A DNA stretch of 17,629 bases from an uncultured Clostridia bacterium (GTDB lineage Bacteria; Bacillota; Clostridia; Christensenellales; Aristaeellaceae), in assembly GCA_934663595.1 (NCBI GenBank), contig CAKUKM010000043.1, forward strand, positions 1-17,629, given 5' to 3'. The notes beneath the pieces were generated by a model, which was not told the DNA's origin, searched no databases, and saw nothing but the letters and a program-made list of their open reading frames with translations. Shown here one piece after another: positions 13,442 through 17,629 of this stretch. Each line of letters begins with the position of its first letter. The stretch's first letter is position 1. Both the position numbers and the translations under genes were made by a program.

Positions 13442-14336
13442 AAAGGTCTGCGATCTTCCGGAACGGCTCGACATTCTCGCCTCGGAGGCGGCGCAGATCA
13501 CGCGTTCGCGCGCGGGAACGCTGATTCGCGAGGGGCGCGTGACGGTCGACGGGGAAGCGCAGACGAAGCCGGGCTTTAAGCCGCGCGCGGGCCAGACCAT
13601 TGGCGTACATATTCCCGAGCCGCAGCCGGCGGGCGTTCAGGCGGAGAATATCGACATCGACATTCTCTATCAGGACGCGGACGTGGCGGTGGTGTTCAAG
13701 CCCTCCGGTATGGTGGTGCATCCCGCGGCGGGCAACGAGACGGGCACGCTGGTGAACGCGCTGCTGAACCGGCTGGACAATCTTTCCGGCATCGGCGGCG
13801 AAATTCGCCCGGGCATCGTGCACCGCATCGACAAGGACACCTCGGGCCTTTTGCTGATTGCGAAAAACGATCGCGCGCACGTATCGCTGAGCGAGCAGAT
13901 TCGCGCCCACAGCGTGCACCGCGCATATCAGGCGATCGTGATCGGCGGCATGAAGCAGGAATCGGGCACGATCGACGCGCCGATCGGCCGGCATCCGACC
14001 GATCGAAAGAAGATGGCGATTGTGGCCGGCGGGCGCGAGGCGTGCACGCACTGGCAGGTGCTCCGGCCTCTGCGCGCGGCGACGCTGATTGAGGCGCGGC
14101 TGACCACCGGGCGCACGCATCAGATTCGCGTGCACATGGCGTCGATCGGGCATCCGGTGCTGGGCGATCCGGTCTATGGGCCGAAAAAATCGCCGTATCC
14201 GGTGACCGGCGGCCAATTGCTGCATGCGTATCGAATTGGATTCGTGCATCCGGCGACGGGCGAAGAAATGCTGTTCACCGCCCCGCCGGAGGAGCGATTC
14301 CTGCATTGGCTGAAGAAGCTGGAGGTGGGGAACTGA
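13422..14336 (+). CDS. rluD: RluD-family 23S rRNA pseudouridine synthase
   Basis: The 304-residue enzyme converts uridines in RNA, for this family usually in 23S rRNA, to pseudouridine. An S4-like RNA-binding domain covers about residues 12-70 (RLDILASEAAQITRSRAGTLI, GRVTVDG). The catalytic domain carries VVFKPSGMVVHPA, then GIVHRIDKDTSGLLLIAK with catalytic D137, and GRTHQIRVHMASIGHPVLGD. It overlaps lspA by 20 bases, and a GGAGGAG (13405-13411) sits ten bases upstream. The lspA-rluD pairing is common in Firmicutes. The exact target uridines cannot be read from sequence; RluA-like relatives share these motifs. Confidence 0.92.
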   Translation: MPEKLFEKVCDLPERLDILASEAAQITRSRAGTLIREGRVTVDGEAQTKPGFKPRAGQTIGVHIPEPQPAGVQAENIDIDILYQDADVAVVFKPSGMVVHPAAGNETGTLVNALLNRLDNLSGIGGEIRPGIVHRIDKDTSGLLLIAKNDRAHVSLSEQIRAHSVHRAYQAIVIGGMKQESGTIDAPIGRHPTDRKKMAIVAGGREACTHWQVLRPLRAATLIEARLTTGRTHQIRVHMASIGHPVLGDPVYGPKKSPYPVTGGQLLHAYRIGFVHPATGEEMLFTAPPEERFLHWLKKLEVGN

Positions 14337-14337
14337 T

Positions 14338-15096
14338 ATGGATCTGCATTTCATGGATCCCGGCCTCGACTACAGCATAGAGGGATTGCTCGCGTTTCAG
14401 CAGGAGAACCAGACGGAATGGTGGCGCGAGGCTCTGTTTCTGTTCTATCCGCAGGTCGATCGGGCGCGCTTTGACGCGATGCACCCAAACGAGCGGCGCG
14501 CGTATCTGCGGGAGACGCTGGCGGAGGTTTACGCAAATGCCCGCCCGGAAATCGCGGCGAAGACGGAGAGCTATCGCGCGCACTGGGAAAAGCATCGCGC
14601 GCAGGTCGAGGCGGCGTTTTCGGATGCGTTTGGAATCGACGCGCGCGCCGCGATGAACGATATGCGCGTACGCATTACGCTGAATCCGATTTGCCCGCGG
14701 TATTTGCAGGAGCGCGCGTTCGACGTGTTCTATCGGAATTCCGATGCGGGCGCGCTGGGGATGAGCCTGCACGAAATGATTCATTTCGCGTGGTTCGACG
14801 TATGGCAGCGCGCGTTTTGCGACGATCCGGCGGAATATGAATCGCCGAGCCTCAAATGGGTCTTCAGCGAAATGGCCGTTGAGCCGCTGATGCGGGACCG
14901 CCGTCTTGCGGAAATCAACCCGTATTTTCAGGACGGCTGCGCGTATGAGTATTTTTACGATATGAAAATCGAGGGACAAAAGCTGTTCGATCAGCTCGAC
15001 CGGCTGCATCGCGAAAACGACATCCTCGGCTTTATGCAAAAGGGATACGCCTTTTGCAGAGAACATGAAACGGAGATTCGCGCGCAGATGCGATAG
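14338..15096 (+). CDS. Unrecognised protein with a zinc-metallopeptidase-like HExxH motif
   Basis: I do not recognise the family of this 252-residue protein. There is no signal peptide or membrane helix, so it is probably cytoplasmic. Its clearest feature is SLHEMIHFAWFDVW, an HExxH motif with H145, E146 and H149. E178 in VFSEMAVEPL lies 29 residues later and E182 four further on; either could be the third zinc ligand of a gluzincin-type peptidase. The rest is mostly helical, with many Trp, Tyr and Phe. The ATG follows the rluD stop by one base, and GGAGGTGGGG (14321-14330) is a strong Shine-Dalgarno inside rluD. It is last in the operon, before a bidirectional terminator. Peptidase activity is inferred from the motif only. 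Confidence 0.65.
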   Translation: MDLHFMDPGLDYSIEGLLAFQQENQTEWWREALFLFYPQVDRARFDAMHPNERRAYLRETLAEVYANARPEIAAKTESYRAHWEKHRAQVEAAFSDAFGIDARAAMNDMRVRITLNPICPRYLQERAFDVFYRNSDAGALGMSLHEMIHFAWFDVWQRAFCDDPAEYESPSLKWVFSEMAVEPLMRDRRLAEINPYFQDGCAYEYFYDMKIEGQKLFDQLDRLHRENDILGFMQKGYAFCREHETEIRAQMR

Positions 15097-15104
15097 AAAC
15101 GAAT

Positions 15105-15133
15105 AAAGCCCGCATTCGGAGAATGCGGGCTTT
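15105..15133. terminator. Bidirectional terminator between the lspA-rluD operon and thrS
   Basis: A perfect 13-bp stem (15105-15117 with 15121-15133) with a GGA loop starts with AAA and ends with TTT, so each strand has a short U-run after the stem. It lies 8 bases after the upstream stop and 10 bases from the thrS stop, and serves both converging units. Confidence 0.9.
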
Positions 15134-15143
15134 CGCATGCCAA

Positions 15144-17039
<1,896 letters not shown>

Positions 17040-17065
17040 ATTCAAACCTCCTTGATGTCTTCGAG

Positions 17066-17303
17066 AAAAAAAGCCCGCCCCTCCGAAATGCGAAGGGACG
17101 AGCCTGATTGCCCGTGGTTCCACCCAACTTGACCGCGAAACGCGATCGCTCATTGATCGGGCTGTATCGCGCCCGGCGCGCCCGCAGTCGGCAAGGCGGT
17201 AATTCCGAAACGCACATTGAACGCGCTTTCAGCCAAGCGGCGCGCCCTCTCTGAAACGGCGAACCTTCGGAACCATGTCCTTCTTCATCCCGCGGGGGAT
17301 TAT
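17066..17303 (-). promoter_or_regulatory. T-box riboswitch (thrS leader, threonine/tRNA-Thr responsive)
   Basis: On the minus strand the T-box core GGGTGGAACCACGGG spans 17111-17125. It is followed by a terminator stem (arms within 17071-17105, many G-U pairs) and seven U's (17066-17072). Upstream lies a Stem I-like region with an AGAGAG motif, and a specifier candidate ACC at 17198-17200 (within AATTACCGCC) followed by a purine. Known mechanism: uncharged tRNA pairs its anticodon with the specifier and its NCCA end with the T-box UGGN, stabilising an antiterminator. Here ACC pairs with anticodon GGU, and UGGA pairs with UCCA, exactly as in the tRNA-Thr at 2457-2532. The leader's 5' end is estimated from the promoter. 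Confidence 0.92.
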
Positions 17304-17309
17304 ACGGTT

Positions 17310-17338
17310 ATTGTATACCGCCGGGCGTGGATTGTCAA
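17310..17338 (-). promoter_or_regulatory. Promoter of thrS
   Basis: On the minus strand TTGACA (17333-17338, consensus) and TACAAT (17310-17315) are 17 bases apart, placing transcription start near 17303, upstream of T-box Stem I. Confidence 0.88.
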
Positions 17339-17392
17339 GACGGAAAAAGAAAATTTTTCTGCGGGAAAATGGCGAAATTTAACGCAAACCTG

Positions 17393-17422
17393 TTGCACGG
17401 GCGGCGGTGGATATGCTATAAT
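17393..17422 (+). promoter_or_regulatory. Promoter of rpsB
   Basis: TTGCAC (17393-17398) and a perfect TATAAT (17417-17422) are 18 bases apart, with TG one base before the -10. An A/T-rich stretch upstream (17342-17385) could act as an UP element. It is divergent from the thrS promoter, about 55 bases away. Confidence 0.85.
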
Positions 17423-17440
17423 GCTCCGGTAAAACGCACT

Positions 17441-17494
17441 TTTGCCGATTTGCGCGGCGGTTGACCGTAGAGGAAACTCATGGTGCCGGGCAAA
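17441..17494 (+). promoter_or_regulatory. Candidate structured 5' leader of rpsB
   Basis: In the roughly 107-base leader, nested arms can pair: TTTGCC (17441-17446) with GGCAAA (17489-17494), GGC (17456-17458) with GCC (17485-17487), ACC (17464-17466) with GGT (17482-17484), and GAG (17470-17472) with CTC (17477-17479). These close a GAAA tetraloop at 17473-17476. A GNRA-capped, interrupted stem just before a ribosomal-protein gene resembles autoregulatory r-protein leaders. Folding was done by eye and the regulatory role is inference. Confidence 0.45.
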
Positions 17495-17535
17495 GTTGAA
17501 GCAAAAGGTGGAAAAAACAAGGAGGGAAACCCACT

Positions 17536-17629
17536 ATGGCAGTCATTTCCATGAAGCAGCTGCTCGAGGCTGGCGTCCACTTTGGTCATCAGACCCGCCG
17601 CTGGAACCCGAAGATGGCGCAGTACATCT
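17536..17629 (+). CDS. rpsB: 30S ribosomal protein S2, N-terminal fragment (3' end outside window)
   Basis: The first 31 codons, MAVISMKQLLEAGVHFGHQ and then TRRWNPKMAQYI, are the strongly conserved start of ribosomal protein S2, which joins the 30S subunit late and sits between head and body. The start is supported by GGAGGG at 17521-17526. In Firmicutes tsf usually follows, but that would be beyond the window. The gene has its own promoter and a possibly structured leader. Confidence 0.97.
   Translation, partial: MAVISMKQLLEAGVHFGHQTRRWNPKMAQYI

Overview
The window looks like chromosomal DNA from a GC-rich member of the Clostridia (Firmicutes). The evidence is a T-box riboswitch on thrS, the ylm-type cell-division cluster (yggS-sepF-ylmG-ylmH-divIVA), a DUF5665 gene beside lspA, and strong purine-rich ribosome binding sites. 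No species can be named from sequence alone. Most of the window is ordinary core genome. The clearly accessory part is the first 2.5 kb.

Layout. 1-225 is the tail of a LysR-type regulator. 352-783 is a scar: the head of an IS5-type transposase joined tail-to-tail to the promoter-bearing head of an unknown gene. 864-1224 is non-coding and carries a cluster of direct and inverted repeats. 1225-2253 is a tyrosine recombinase with a C-terminal frameshift; it points at the 3' end of a tRNA-Thr(GGT) at 2457-2532. I read this as one decayed end of an integrated element. 2746-5670 is a lone 974-residue glycosyl hydrolase with its own promoter.

5749-8114 (minus strand) is a two-gene unit, lgt then pncB, with overlapping stop and start codons. 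It is divergent from the division cluster at 8289-12593, which holds an HlyD-like membrane protein, yggS, sepF, ylmG, ylmH and divIVA. A terminator at 12610 separates this from a tightly overlapping second operon: DUF5665, lspA, rluD and an unrecognised HExxH protein (12727-15096). A bidirectional hairpin ends that operon and also the converging thrS gene. thrS (15144-17039, minus) has a full T-box leader and is divergent from rpsB, whose first 31 codons close the window.

How the genes fit together. Lgt and LspA are two consecutive steps of lipoprotein maturation and lie in separate operons flanking the division cluster. SepF, DivIVA and probably YlmG serve division and envelope growth. The thrS T-box has a specifier ACC and an acceptor-pairing UGGA, which match the anticodon GGU and the UCCA 3' end of the tRNA-Thr in the same window, so the likely sensor partner is visible. 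I found no clear novel defence or mobile system. The items most worth checking are the HExxH protein, the structured rpsB leader, the HlyD-like protein without a transporter, a DivIVA lacking the usual membrane-insertion residues, and the decayed integrase end.
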